Shown here piece by piece: positions 45,219-53,772 of a stretch of DNA of 64,000 bases (position 1 is its first letter; the number at the start of each line of letters is the position of its first letter). The DNA is from an uncultured bacterium. Its GTDB lineage: Bacteria > Bacillota_I > Bacilli_A > RFN20 > CAG-826. Both the position numbers and the translations under genes were made by a program. The notes beneath the pieces were generated by a model. That model had not been told where the DNA came from and did no database searches. It was given only the letters and a program-made list of their open reading frames with translations. The stretch covers positions 1 through 64,000 of the forward strand of contig CASEKC010000006.1 of assembly GCA_949288485.1 (NCBI GenBank), read 5' to 3'.

Positions 45219-45294
45219 GGATGTTTAGCTCAGCTGGGAGAGCATCGCCTTTACACGGCGGAGGTCAGAGGTTCGAGCCCTCTAACATCCACCA
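45219..45294 (+). tRNA. tRNA-Val (anticodon TAC)
   Basis: Acceptor GGATGTT pairs with AACATCC, then A and an encoded CCA. The anticodon loop TTTACAC gives TAC (45252-45254). The T arm contains GTTCGAG. First of five tRNA genes in one unit. Confidence 0.96.
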
Positions 45295-45310
45295 ATTTAT
45301 AACATAAACT

Positions 45311-45394
45311 GGAGGGGTAGCGAAGAGGCTAAACGCGGTTGACTGTAAATCAATTCCTTCGGGTTCGGCAGTTCGAATCTGCCCCCCTCCACCA
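45311..45394 (+). tRNA. tRNA-Tyr (anticodon GTA)
   Basis: Acceptor GGAGGGG pairs with CCCCTCC, then A and CCA. The anticodon loop has CTGTAAA with GTA. The long variable arm (about 45353-45365) is typical for bacterial tRNA-Tyr. Confidence 0.96.
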
Positions 45395-45412
45395 CTTACA
45401 CTTTTTATAAAT

Positions 45413-45488
45413 TGGGGTGTAGCCAAGAGGTAAGGCAACAGACTTTGACTCTGTCATTCCGCTGGTTCGAGTCCAGCCACCCCAGCCA
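45413..45488 (+). tRNA. tRNA-Gln (anticodon TTG)
   Basis: Acceptor TGGGGTG pairs with CACCCCA, then G and CCA. The anticodon loop CTTTGAC gives TTG. With GltX and GatAB in this window and no GlnRS seen, it is probably charged by the transamidation route. Confidence 0.95.
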
Positions 45489-45500
45489 ATTATTACATAT

Positions 45501-45576
45501 GATTCACTAGCTCAGTTGGTAGAGCACTTGACTTTTAATCAAGGGGTCTGGAGTTCGAATCTCCAGTGAGTCACCA
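45501..45576 (+). tRNA. tRNA-Lys (anticodon TTT)
   Basis: The acceptor GATTCAC/GTGAGTC contains one G-T pair and is followed by A and CCA. The anticodon loop CTTTTAA gives TTT. Standard 76-base tRNA. Confidence 0.96.
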
Positions 45577-45581
45577 TTTGT

Positions 45582-45668
45582 GCCCAGGTGGCGGAATAGG
45601 TAGACGCGCAGGACTTAAAATCCTGTGGTAGCGATACCGTACCGGTTCGATTCCGGTCCCGGGCACCA
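45582..45668 (+). tRNA. tRNA-Leu (anticodon TAA)
   Basis: Acceptor GCCCAGG pairs with CCGGGC (one mismatch or wobble), followed by A and CCA. The anticodon loop CTTAAAA gives TAA, and the variable arm is long. UUA is the main Leu codon in this AT-rich genome. The tRNA is an expected substrate of MiaA/MiaB because it reads a UNN codon. Confidence 0.95.
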
Positions 45669-45681
45669 TGTGTTAAATATT

Positions 45682-45712
45682 AAAAAAGTACGATTATTAT
45701 CGTACTTTTTTT
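45682..45712. terminator. terminator of the tRNA cluster
   Basis: The A-rich GTACGAT (45688-45694) pairs with ATCGTAC (45699-45705) and is followed by T7. It also faces the convergent gene at 45731. Confidence 0.88.
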
Positions 45713-45730
45713 GTATATTATATCTATATT

Positions 45731-46522
45731 TTAATCGATAACTTCAAAATGTTTTAAAGCATTATATAAACCATCATCTTCAATATTGTCAGTTATATAA
45801 AATGCTTCTTTTTTAGCTTCATCTTTACCATTTCCCATACAAATTCCATATTTAACAATATGAAACATTGAAATATCGTTAAGATCATCACCAAAAGCCA
45901 TCGCTTCTTCTTTTTTAAGATTTAAATGATTATAAATTGTTTCAATACCTTTACTTTTTACAAATTCTTTAGTCGTAATTTCAACGTTATTAGAAGCAAA
46001 ACGATTATAAACTAAATTATGTTTTTCACTAAATTCTTCAATTATCTTTTCATCTTCTTCATAACAAAGAACTTGGAAAGCTAAAACTTCTTCATTTTTA
46101 TAAGAAGAAATATCTAAAGGAAAAGGTTCATAATATACTTCATAAAAATCATGAACGATATCTTTATTTGTAACTTTAATATAATTGTTTTCTAAAGTTA
46201 CAAGATTATAAGAATAATTGTTTTTATTTAAAAGATCTAAAAATTCATCTTTTAAATTATTTTCAAATAAATCAGCATATAAAACTTTATCGTCTAATAT
46301 AGCCGCTCCTCCATTAGAAACTACTTTTCCATCAACCGGTAAAAGATTAAAAGTATTTAATCCTTTTAATGAATAATTACTTCTAGCTGAATTAATAATA
46401 AGTTTTACTCCTTTTTCATGTGCTTTAATTAATCCTTCAATTCCTTTTTTATTAAAATCTCTTACTTTATGATCGAAAATAGTCCAATCAAAATCTATAA
46501 ATATTGCTTTAATTTTTTCCAT
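45731..46522 (-). CDS. Cof-type HAD phosphatase
   Basis: A 263-aa member of the Cof/IIB subclass. Motif I is IFIDFDWTIFDH (D-x-D-x-T, here DFDWT). Motif II is LIINSARS, the cap is of the IIB type, motif III/IV is AMAFGDDLNDISMFHIV, and the end is GICMGNGKDEAKKEA. These act on sugar phosphates, pyridoxal phosphate or FMN; the substrate is not predictable. Single gene convergent to the tRNA cluster. Confidence 0.88.
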   Translation of the reverse strand: MEKIKAIFIDFDWTIFDHKVRDFNKKGIEGLIKAHEKGVKLIINSARSNYSLKGLNTFNLLPVDGKVVSNGGAAILDDKVLYADLFENNLKDEFLDLLNKNNYSYNLVTLENNYIKVTNKDIVHDFYEVYYEPFPLDISSYKNEEVLAFQVLCYEEDEKIIEEFSEKHNLVYNRFASNNVEITTKEFVKSKGIETIYNHLNLKKEEAMAFGDDLNDISMFHIVKYGICMGNGKDEAKKEAFYITDNIEDDGLYNALKHFEVID

Positions 46523-46621
46523 AAATAAAATATAAATATTTTTAATGGTTTATTCAATAATTACTATTCTTTTTTATTAAATTAATTTGTTAATTACATT
46601 TAATTAAACTAAAATAAAGGT

Positions 46622-47446
46622 ATGAAAAACTTAAAAAGATTTTTACCTATTTTATTGTGTCCATTATTAATGAGTAATTCTCCAGCTTTTTATGATGAGA
46701 CTTATAATGAAAATTATTATGATTTCACAATAAATTCAATTACAAAAGACAATAATAATGATTCGTTTTATACTTTTAATATTACAAATAAGGGTGAATT
46801 TATTATCTATGAAGATAGTGAATTCTTTTTAGAACTTAACAATACCGTCGATACAATTCGTGCCGAAGTCCAAAGTGATTTTGAATCAATTGTTGTTCCT
46901 AACGAAACAAAAGATTTATATGTTAAAATTTCTCAACTTCCTGAAAATTATGAAGAATTAAAACTTGAAGATGTTAAAGATAGTTTTGTTAGTGCTTTTC
47001 AATATGAAACTTACAATCATTATGAACTTAATTCATTTGAAAGAAGATTTTCTCAAAAAGAAAATCTAACATATATTACATATAATTATGTTTTTGATGA
47101 TTATGTTCGTTTAATAGGTTATTCAGTTGATTATACATATGATTATCAACCACATTATGAATCACATTATATAAATTTAGCTCAAGAGTATTTATATGAT
47201 ACTTATAAAAATAATTTCACATTCACTTTAACAATAGATGGAAATATTTTAGAAAGCGAAATTTCTGATTTAACACCATATTTTTATGTATCAAGTGTTA
47301 AACCACCTGAAAAAGAAGGGCTTTACCCAGAAGAAATTGCGATTATTACAACTTTAGGTGTTTTAACTTTAACCGCTTTAACTACATTTGGTTTAACTAT
47401 CGGTTTAGTAGTTAAAAAAGTAAAAGAAAATAAGGAGGAAAAATAA
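46622..47446 (+). CDS. type I membrane protein, paralogue 1
   Basis: A 274-aa protein with a signal peptide (MKNLKRFLPILLCPLLMSNS), an extracellular acidic and tyrosine-rich domain with the TFNITN motif, and a C-terminal transmembrane helix (about 238-264) with a short lysine-rich tail. No known family was recognised. It is followed after 1 bp by a longer paralogue with the same LLMSNS cleavage region and a FSINSITK/TFNITN pattern. Tandem duplication is likely. Possibly a surface receptor or anchor. Confidence 0.65.
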   Translation: MKNLKRFLPILLCPLLMSNSPAFYDETYNENYYDFTINSITKDNNNDSFYTFNITNKGEFIIYEDSEFFLELNNTVDTIRAEVQSDFESIVVPNETKDLYVKISQLPENYEELKLEDVKDSFVSAFQYETYNHYELNSFERRFSQKENLTYITYNYVFDDYVRLIGYSVDYTYDYQPHYESHYINLAQEYLYDTYKNNFTFTLTIDGNILESEISDLTPYFYVSSVKPPEKEGLYPEEIAIITTLGVLTLTALTTFGLTIGLVVKKVKENKEEK

Positions 47447-47447
47447 G

Positions 47448-48746
47448 ATGAAAAAGAATAAATTATTACTTCTTATTGGTTTATTTCCTCTATTAATGAG
47501 TAATAGTGCTGCTCCTATTCCATATATTGCTCATAATCCTCACTATTCTAATTTTTCAATTAATTCAATAACTAAATATGTTGAAGAAGGTGAAATTGAA
47601 GATGAAGAACCACCAGAAAATAACGAAAAAGAGGATGAAAATACTCCAAGCGAACCTATAAAAGAAGAAAATTATTTGTATACTTTTAATATTACAAATC
47701 ATGGTTCATATGTTATTGATTCAACAATTACATTTATTATTGATAAAAAATATGAAGTAACTTTTGGCGATGATTATTCTATTCCTTCTAGAGATGATTT
47801 ATATATTTTACCTAGCGAAACAAAAGATATAACATTCGATTTCACCGATTATTCTTATATTTTTACTGAAGGTTTTGATTTTACAATTTATTCAGTTACT
47901 GGAAGAGAAGCTAATGCACATCGTTATAGAGAATTAGATGTTTCAAATTATGAAATTGTTAATCGTATTGTTGCTTCTGATTCTTCTTCTACTACTTTTA
48001 AAATTCGTTATGAATTAGAAGAAGAACCTTGGGATTTATTTGTTGGTTTAAATGTCCGTTATTCAGATAATGATACAATTACTTCAAAATATTTTTCAGA
48101 TCCTGAAGCAACTGTTTCTTCAAATTATTTAACTGCTCAATTTACTTTAGATGGAGTTAAAAATAGCGCTGATATTAAAAGTGTTGATGCAACAATTTAT
48201 TTGGATGCAAATATTACTTCTTCTTATAGATTAACTGATTTAGGTAAAGCAATTATTATTACTTTAATCACTATTTTATCTATTTTAATTGTTTTCGGAC
48301 TTATTTCTTTGATTATTGGTCTTTCTTCATCAAAAAGAGAAAAAGAAATCTATAATAAAAGAAAATTTGAAGAAGAAGAGTTTGAAAGAACTTTAAAAGA
48401 AGAAAAAGAACGTCTTAAAAATGAAAAGAAAGCAAAAAAAGAGGAAGAAAAACGTTTAAAGAAAGAAGAAAAAGATAGATTAAAAGAAGAAAGAGAAAAA
48501 ATTAAAGAAGAAAAGAAAAATTTAAAAAATAAAGAATCTTCTATTTCTACTTTAAATAATGAATCTTCTTCTACTATAGAAAAGAAAAATGAAGAATCTT
48601 CTATAAGTAATGATGATATTAAAGAAAATAATCCTTCTTTAAATGAAAATAATGATTCTTCAATAAGTGAAACTATTTCTTCTAATGAAGAAGAAAATAA
48701 AGAAGAATCTCCAAGTGAGAGAGTAAAAAGATTATTTAATAAATAA
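47448..48746 (+). CDS. type I membrane protein with charged cytoplasmic tail, paralogue 2
   Basis: A 432-aa protein. The signal peptide ends ...FPLLMSNSAA and an E/P-rich insert lies at about 42-70. The extracellular domain (YTFNITNHGSYVIDS) is homologous to paralogue 1, with a transmembrane helix at about 268-290. A cytoplasmic tail of about 140 residues follows: a K/E-rich coiled coil (about 293-365), then S/E/N-rich repeats ending PSERVKRLFNK. The tail is absent from paralogue 1. AAGGAGG of the ribosome binding site lies inside the end of the upstream gene. Possibly links the surface to an internal structure (inference). Confidence 0.65.
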   Translation: MKKNKLLLLIGLFPLLMSNSAAPIPYIAHNPHYSNFSINSITKYVEEGEIEDEEPPENNEKEDENTPSEPIKEENYLYTFNITNHGSYVIDSTITFIIDKKYEVTFGDDYSIPSRDDLYILPSETKDITFDFTDYSYIFTEGFDFTIYSVTGREANAHRYRELDVSNYEIVNRIVASDSSSTTFKIRYELEEEPWDLFVGLNVRYSDNDTITSKYFSDPEATVSSNYLTAQFTLDGVKNSADIKSVDATIYLDANITSSYRLTDLGKAIIITLITILSILIVFGLISLIIGLSSSKREKEIYNKRKFEEEEFERTLKEEKERLKNEKKAKKEEEKRLKKEEKDRLKEEREKIKEEKKNLKNKESSISTLNNESSSTIEKKNEESSISNDDIKENNPSLNENNDSSISETISSNEEENKEESPSERVKRLFNK

Positions 48747-48777
48747 GACATAAATCAAAAAGATTTATGTCTTTTTT
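48747..48777. terminator. terminator of the membrane-protein pair
   Basis: GACATAAATC (48747-48756) pairs with GATTTATGTC (48762-48771), followed by T6. It overlaps the 3' end of the convergent gene at 48765. Confidence 0.85.
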
Positions 48778-49241
48778 AATAGATAAATAATCATTATTAA
48801 TATTTCTAAAATAAAAATAAGAGAATATATTAAAACTAAATAATAATTATAAAATAATGGATATAAATAATTATTAAATAGTTCTCCTAAAAAATATGAT
48901 AAAAGATTAGAAATAAATGCAATTAATAAAGTATAAAAAAATAGAATAATACCTTTATTTTTTATTTTTAAAGATGATGAATTAATATCTAATTTATCAA
49001 TATATAAAAAAAGAAAACTACCTTCAATAAAAGGAATAATTATTTCGAAAACATAAATAAATATTGATGAACGAATTAAAAAAAGATATGTTAAATTCAT
49101 TAAAACATTAGTAAAAACATTCATTAAAATAAGAGTAAGTAAACTAGATTTTCTTTTTATTTTAAGTAAGAAAAAATATAGAGGTGTTTCTACTATTAAA
49201 GTTAAAAATAAAGCTAATAAAATTGACAATAAATATTCCAT
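48765..49241 (-). CDS. small integral membrane protein of unknown function
   Basis: A 158-aa, very hydrophobic protein with about five membrane segments. The N-terminal part has LTLIVETPLYFFLLKIKRKS and later MNVFTNVLMNLTYL, a pattern seen in uncharacterised membrane proteins of Firmicutes. No catalytic residue stands out. Convergent with the pair at 46622-48746. Confidence 0.6.
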   Translation of the reverse strand: MEYLLSILLALFLTLIVETPLYFFLLKIKRKSSLLTLILMNVFTNVLMNLTYLFLIRSSIFIYVFEIIIPFIEGSFLFLYIDKLDINSSSLKIKNKGIILFFYTLLIAFISNLLSYFLGELFNNYLYPLFYNYYLVLIYSLIFILEILIMIIYLLKKT

Positions 49242-49299
49242 CTTTATATAGTATTTTAATTGATTTTATCCTTTCATATCTATAAAATATTTATTTGTT

Positions 49300-49611
49300 A
49301 TGGAAAATGAAGAAACAATTTTAAAAATTAAACAAACTTTAGATAAAATCCGTCCATTTATTCAAAGAGATGGTGGAGATTGTGAATTCGATTCATTTGA
49401 AGATGGTATCGTTTATATTAATATGATTGGTGCATGTGAAGGATGCGCTTTAATAAACGATACATTAGAAAGTGGAATTGAAGTTATATTAATGGAAGAA
49501 GTTCCTGGAGTTATAGCAGTACGTCTTGCTTCACAAAAAGAAGAAATTAAAAAAGCTTTAAAGGAAAACGGCTATAATGTTTCATCTAATAATTCTAATT
49601 CTTCTAATTAA
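49300..49611 (+). CDS. NifU-like iron-sulfur scaffold (Nfu)
   Basis: A 103-aa protein consisting of the NifU C-terminal domain: KIRPFIQRDGGDCEFDSFED, then the cluster motif MIGACEGCALIN (C-x2-C), VILMEEVPGVIAV and an S/N-rich tail. Nfu carries Fe-S clusters to client enzymes; MiaB in this window is an Fe-S enzyme. Single gene with a terminator behind it. Confidence 0.93.
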   Translation: MENEETILKIKQTLDKIRPFIQRDGGDCEFDSFEDGIVYINMIGACEGCALINDTLESGIEVILMEEVPGVIAVRLASQKEEIKKALKENGYNVSSNNSNSSN

Positions 49612-49638
49612 TATATAAATATTTATCTTTAAAAAGAA

Positions 49639-49675
49639 AAAATGGATTCAAGTCTTAATTCTTGAATCCATTTTT
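49639..49675. terminator. terminator of the nfu gene
   Basis: AAAATGGATTCAAG (49639-49652) pairs with CTTGAATCCATTTT (49661-49674). It probably serves the convergent gene at 49677 too. Confidence 0.88.
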
Positions 49676-49676
49676 A

Positions 49677-50459
49677 TTAATCAAAATACCAGTTTTTTAA
49701 GTTATTAACGATTATATAATAATCATTTTGAACATTTCTCCTATTATATTCCATAGGAGTTTTATCTAAAGAAAGCACATATCCTCCTGCTTCATTAACT
49801 AATAAATCAAATGCAGCAGTATCCCATTCTTTAGTACCAGTTGACAAACGATAAGAAATTTCTGCTTTTCCTTCAGAAATTAAACATGCTTTATAAGCGC
49901 TTCCTGCAACATCAACATGTTTGATCTTATCGCTATATTTTTTAAAGATTTCCTCTTCTTCTTTAACGCTATGATAACGTGATTTTAAAACTGTTAAATC
50001 TTCAGTTTTATTATTAACAAAAATTTGTCTTGCTTCGTTAGTTTTAAGATTAAGTTTATATGCTCCATAATCTTTTAAAGCATAATAGATATATCCATAT
50101 ACTGGAACCGCTACTACTGAAGCAACAATTTTATGTTTATATGCTAAAGCAATATTAATAGTAAATTCATCATCGTAACAAACAAAATCTTTTGTTCCGT
50201 CAAGTGGATCAACAATAAAAACTAAATCATTATCTAATCTAGATAAATTATCAGCGTGTTCTTCGGTTAAAAATGAATAGGTAGGAAAATATTTTCCTAA
50301 ATATTCTCTAATTAATTCATCAGCTTTTTTATCAGCTTCTGTAACTGGAGAATCATCATCCTTAGTTTCTACGTGGAAACCATTATGATAGATATCTAAG
50401 ATGATTTCACTTGCTTTTTTAGCAACTTCTATCATCCTGGATAATTCATGAATAAACAT
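49677..50459 (-). CDS. inositol monophosphatase family, CysQ-like 3'(2'),5'-bisphosphate nucleotidase
   Basis: A 260-aa magnesium-dependent phosphatase. Motifs: DDSPVTEADKKADELI, FLTEEHAD, the metal site FIVDPLDGTKDF (D-P-L-D-G-T), and GTKEWDTAAFDLLVNEAGG (W-D). The K-E-W-D variant and overall layout fit CysQ/BPNT proteins, which recycle pAp from sulfate or acyl-carrier metabolism. Other inositol-phosphatase activities cannot be excluded. It is 3 bp downstream of fba. Confidence 0.85.
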   Translation of the reverse strand: MFIHELSRMIEVAKKASEIILDIYHNGFHVETKDDDSPVTEADKKADELIREYLGKYFPTYSFLTEEHADNLSRLDNDLVFIVDPLDGTKDFVCYDDEFTINIALAYKHKIVASVVAVPVYGYIYYALKDYGAYKLNLKTNEARQIFVNNKTEDLTVLKSRYHSVKEEEEIFKKYSDKIKHVDVAGSAYKACLISEGKAEISYRLSTGTKEWDTAAFDLLVNEAGGYVLSLDKTPMEYNRRNVQNDYYIIVNNLKNWYFD

Positions 50460-50462
50460 TAA

Positions 50463-51335
50463 TTAGAAAGCCTTTCCGTCGCTTCCGAATTCTTTAATTT
50501 TTGCTTTAGTAATTTCAACCATAGCTTCAAAGCCAGGTTTTAATAATTTACGTGGGTCAAATCCTTTTTTGCCAATATCTAAATCTTTGCCTTCTTCAAC
50601 ATATTTTCTTGTTGCAGCAGCAAATTGAAGTTGTAATTCGGTATTAACATTGATTTTTGAAACACCTAATGAAATAGCTTTTTTAATTTGTTCAGTTGGA
50701 ATACCTGTACCACCATGTAAAACGAGTGGTTTTCCATTTGTAGCAGTTTGAATTTCGCTTAATCTATCAAAATTTAAACCAGCCCAATTTTCTGGATAAA
50801 CACCATGGATATTTCCAATACCAGCAGCAAGGAAATCAACTCCAAGACCTGCGATTGTAGCACATTCTTTTGGATCAGCTAATTCACCTGAAGAAGTAAC
50901 ACCGTCTTCACTTCCACCGATTCCACCAACTTCACATTCAATTGATCTACCTGTTGAATGAGCTAAAGCAATTAATTCTTTACTCTTTTCTAAATTTTCT
51001 TCAAATGGGAAGTGTGAACCATCAAACATAATTGATGTAAAACCTGCTTCTAAGCAAGCTTTTGCACCTTCATATGTACCATGGTCAAGATGTAAAGCTA
51101 CTGGGACAGTAATTTTTAAATAGTCATGAATATGTTTAACCATTCCAACAACGTTATCAAAACCACACATATATTTTCCAGCGCCTTCACTAACACCTAA
51201 AATAACAGGTGATTTCATTTCCTCAGCAGCAGTTAAAATAGCTTTGATCCATTCCATATTATTGATATTGAATTGACCGATTGCGTAGTGACCAGCATGA
51301 GCTTTGTTAATCATTTCGGTTGCAAATACTAACAT
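50463..51335 (-). CDS. fba: class II fructose-bisphosphate aldolase
   Basis: 290 aa. Zinc and substrate residues lie in VALHLDHGTYEGAKACLEAG, then GFTSIMFDGSHFPFEENL. VEAELG is replaced here by IECEVGGIGG; LVLHGGTGIP and INVNTELQ follow. It cleaves fructose 1,6-bisphosphate in glycolysis, beside Pgi. RBS GGAGGAAAATT before the ATG. It is followed by a CysQ-like gene and preceded by rpoE, as in many Bacilli where rpoE and fba are near each other. Confidence 0.96.
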   Translation of the reverse strand: MLVFATEMINKAHAGHYAIGQFNINNMEWIKAILTAAEEMKSPVILGVSEGAGKYMCGFDNVVGMVKHIHDYLKITVPVALHLDHGTYEGAKACLEAGFTSIMFDGSHFPFEENLEKSKELIALAHSTGRSIECEVGGIGGSEDGVTSSGELADPKECATIAGLGVDFLAAGIGNIHGVYPENWAGLNFDRLSEIQTATNGKPLVLHGGTGIPTEQIKKAISLGVSKINVNTELQLQFAAATRKYVEEGKDLDIGKKGFDPRKLLKPGFEAMVEITKAKIKEFGSDGKAF

Positions 51336-51369
51336 AAATAATTTTCCTCCTTAAATATTTAATTATTTA

Positions 51370-51786
51370 TTAATAACTTTCTGATGATTCAGAATCATCA
51401 TAATAACCATCATTTGATGAACTATTTTCATCATCGTCATCATCACCAAGGTGGAGATTTTTTTCATCTTCATCCATCATATCTTCATCTACTGATGATG
51501 CATCTTCTTCGATATCTTCATAAATTGCATTTAAATCAACATGAACTTTATCGAAAGTATGTCTTTCTCTTAAATCCCATTCGTTATTTTTTAATGTAAC
51601 GAATCTTCCATCTAAAGAAAGGTTAGTGAAAAAGCCAGAAATTGCAGCATCTTTTCTATCCATTGTCATCTCTACTTTTTCAGCAACTGCATTAAATAAA
51701 TCTCTAAATGAAATTTCGCCTTCACGATCTTTTAAGATATCATAAGCGACATCAACTAATGATTCATTTTTGTAATCTTTGTCCAT
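51370..51786 (-). CDS. rpoE: RNA polymerase delta subunit
   Basis: 138 aa. The N-terminal HARE-HTH domain is SLVDVAYDILKDREGEISFR then DLFNAVAEK, with FFTNLSLDGRFVTLKNNEWD. A strongly acidic, disordered C-terminal tail (from about 88, DEDMMDEDEKN... with D5) follows. Delta displaces nucleic acids and helps RNA polymerase recycling in Firmicutes. The domain layout is characteristic of the group. Confidence 0.93.
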   Translation of the reverse strand: MDKDYKNESLVDVAYDILKDREGEISFRDLFNAVAEKVEMTMDRKDAAISGFFTNLSLDGRFVTLKNNEWDLRERHTFDKVHVDLNAIYEDIEEDASSVDEDMMDEDEKNLHLGDDDDDENSSSNDGYYDDSESSESY

Positions 51787-51840
51787 CGTTTTTACCTCAT
51801 TAATTCACCTAAATATTATACTTTAAAAGACTTGTCTATT

Positions 51841-53280
51841 CTATAATCTTTTAAGTGTTTCCTCTTTTCCTAAAATATCGATAATGTTATACATTTCAAT
51901 ACCATGCATTACGCCGGTAAGTTTGATTCTAATAGGCATATAAATTTCTTTACCCTTTAAACCAGTTTCATTTTTAATTTCATTAAAGATATTTTTAACC
52001 GTTTCTTCGTTTGTTTCACTTAATTTTTCAAGTTTTTCTTTAAATAAAGCACAGACTTTTGGCGAACTTTCTTTTGCTAAAACTTCTTTTTCAGCTTCAT
52101 CTAATTCATCTTTTTTAACGATAATATCATTTAAAAGATCAATAATTTGTGCTCCATAATTTATTTCGTTTTTAAACATTAAAGAAATTTCTTTTTTTCT
52201 ATCCAATGAAACGGTTTTTAAGAAATCAACTTTATCGAGGAATGGTTCAATAAATTTAAAATATGATTCATTGTCCATATTTTTAATATAAGTTGAATTT
52301 ACCCATAATAATTTCTTTTGATCAAACATTGCAGGAGATGTTGATAATCTTTTTGGATCAAAAGATTTAATTGCTTCATCTTTTGTAAAAATTTCTTGTC
52401 CGTTTTGATCTGTGTAACCTAAAAGGAATAAGAAATTAAATATAGCTTCTGGAACATAACCTAAATCACGATATTGAGACATAAATTGTAAAATATTTAA
52501 ATCTCTTTTTGATAATTTTTTGCCATTTGGATTAACAATAATTGTCATATGTCCAAATTTAGGAGGTTCCCAGCCAAAATATTCATAAATTTGTAATTGT
52601 TTTGGGGTGTTGGAAAGATGTTCTTCTCCTCTTAAAACATGAGTTATTTCCATTAAATGGTCATCAACTACAACAGCAAAATTATATGTAGGAATACCAT
52701 TTGATTTCATAATAACGAAATCACCGATATCATCACTATTAAAAGAAACATCACCTCTAACTAAATCATGGAATTTTAAAACATGATTACTTGGCATTTT
52801 TAATCTTATTGAAGGGACTCTTCCTTCCTTTCTATATTTTTCTTTTTCTTCTTCACTTAAAGAAAGACATCTACGATCATATTTGAAAGATTTAACACCA
52901 TTTCTAAGTTGTTGTTCTTTCATTTCTTCAAGTTCTTCTTTTGTACAATAGCATTCATAAGCATAACCTTTTTCGACTAGTTCATTAGCGAATTTACGAT
53001 AAATATCGAGTTTTTCCATTTGTCTATAAGGTCCATACTTAGGATTTGGTTTTTCGGTTGATTCATCAGGAATAATTCCAAGCCAAATTAAATCATGGAG
53101 TTGAGATTCTTCAGCACCAGGAATATTTCTTTCAATATCTGTATCTTCAATTCTAAAAACAAAATCGCCATCGAATTTTTTTGCATATAAATAATTAAAT
53201 AGTGCACTTCTTGCTCCACCAATATGTAAATATCCAGTAGGTGAAGGAGCATATCTAACTCTTACTTTCTTTTCTTCCAT
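51841..53280 (-). CDS. gltX: glutamate-tRNA ligase
   Basis: 479 aa from the ATG at 53280, which follows GGAGGAAAT; a longer frame overlaps ispF and is unsupported. Class I marks: RYAPSPTGYLHIGGARSALF (HIGH-type), ENLS-like HVLRGEEHLSNTPKQ, and KKLSKRD (KMSKS-type). With GatB and GatA nearby and no GlnRS seen, it probably also misacylates tRNA-Gln for amidation (inference). It directly follows ispF, 1 bp apart. Confidence 0.96.
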   Translation of the reverse strand: MEEKKVRVRYAPSPTGYLHIGGARSALFNYLYAKKFDGDFVFRIEDTDIERNIPGAEESQLHDLIWLGIIPDESTEKPNPKYGPYRQMEKLDIYRKFANELVEKGYAYECYCTKEELEEMKEQQLRNGVKSFKYDRRCLSLSEEEKEKYRKEGRVPSIRLKMPSNHVLKFHDLVRGDVSFNSDDIGDFVIMKSNGIPTYNFAVVVDDHLMEITHVLRGEEHLSNTPKQLQIYEYFGWEPPKFGHMTIIVNPNGKKLSKRDLNILQFMSQYRDLGYVPEAIFNFLFLLGYTDQNGQEIFTKDEAIKSFDPKRLSTSPAMFDQKKLLWVNSTYIKNMDNESYFKFIEPFLDKVDFLKTVSLDRKKEISLMFKNEINYGAQIIDLLNDIIVKKDELDEAEKEVLAKESSPKVCALFKEKLEKLSETNEETVKNIFNEIKNETGLKGKEIYMPIRIKLTGVMHGIEMYNIIDILGKEETLKRL

Positions 53281-53281
53281 A

Positions 53282-53761
53282 TTATATTTCCTCCAACAAT
53301 ACAACGCTTGTGCATTCAATTCCTTTGCCTTTTCCAATATAGCCTAATCCTTCGTTGGTTCCGGCTTTTATAGAAATTTCTTTAATTGATATATCTAATA
53401 TTTTTGAGATATTTTCTCTCATTTTATCGATATAATTAGCTAATTTAGGTTTTTCACATGAAATAAATATATCAATATTACCTATTTTATAGTTTTTATT
53501 ATCTAAAATAATTTTAGTCTTTTTTAATAATTCAAGTGATGAAATATTTTTATATTTTGGTTCGTTGTTAGGAAAAATTCTCCCGATATCTTTATAAGAA
53601 ATAGCCCCAAAAATTGCATCAATTAAAGAATGAAGTAAGCAATCTCCATCGCTATAAGAAACTAAACCTTTTTTATAAGGAATTTCAATTCCTCCTAAAA
53701 TTAGTTTGTATCCTCTTTTTAATTTATGAATATCTTTTCCTAAACCAACCCTAAATTTCAT
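53282..53761 (-). CDS. ispF: 2-C-methyl-D-erythritol 2,4-cyclodiphosphate synthase
   Basis: 159 aa, standard length. Motifs: RVGLGKDIHKL (D-x-H metal site), LGGIEIP, SDGDCLLHSLIDAIFGAIS (D-x...H), DIGRIFPNN and TNEGLGYIGKGKGIECTSVVLL. It forms the cyclic diphosphate in the MEP pathway; ispD lies at 42217-42912. The gene lies between ychF and gltX. Confidence 0.95.
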   Translation of the reverse strand: MKFRVGLGKDIHKLKRGYKLILGGIEIPYKKGLVSYSDGDCLLHSLIDAIFGAISYKDIGRIFPNNEPKYKNISSLELLKKTKIILDNKNYKIGNIDIFISCEKPKLANYIDKMRENISKILDISIKEISIKAGTNEGLGYIGKGKGIECTSVVLLEEI

Positions 53762-53772
53762 ATTTTTAATTA

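Noticed and set aside
48350-48751. Minus-strand S/F-rich frame opposite the coiled-coil tail
   Set aside because: It is an antisense shadow of the K/E-rich repeat; no ribosome binding site or homology features.
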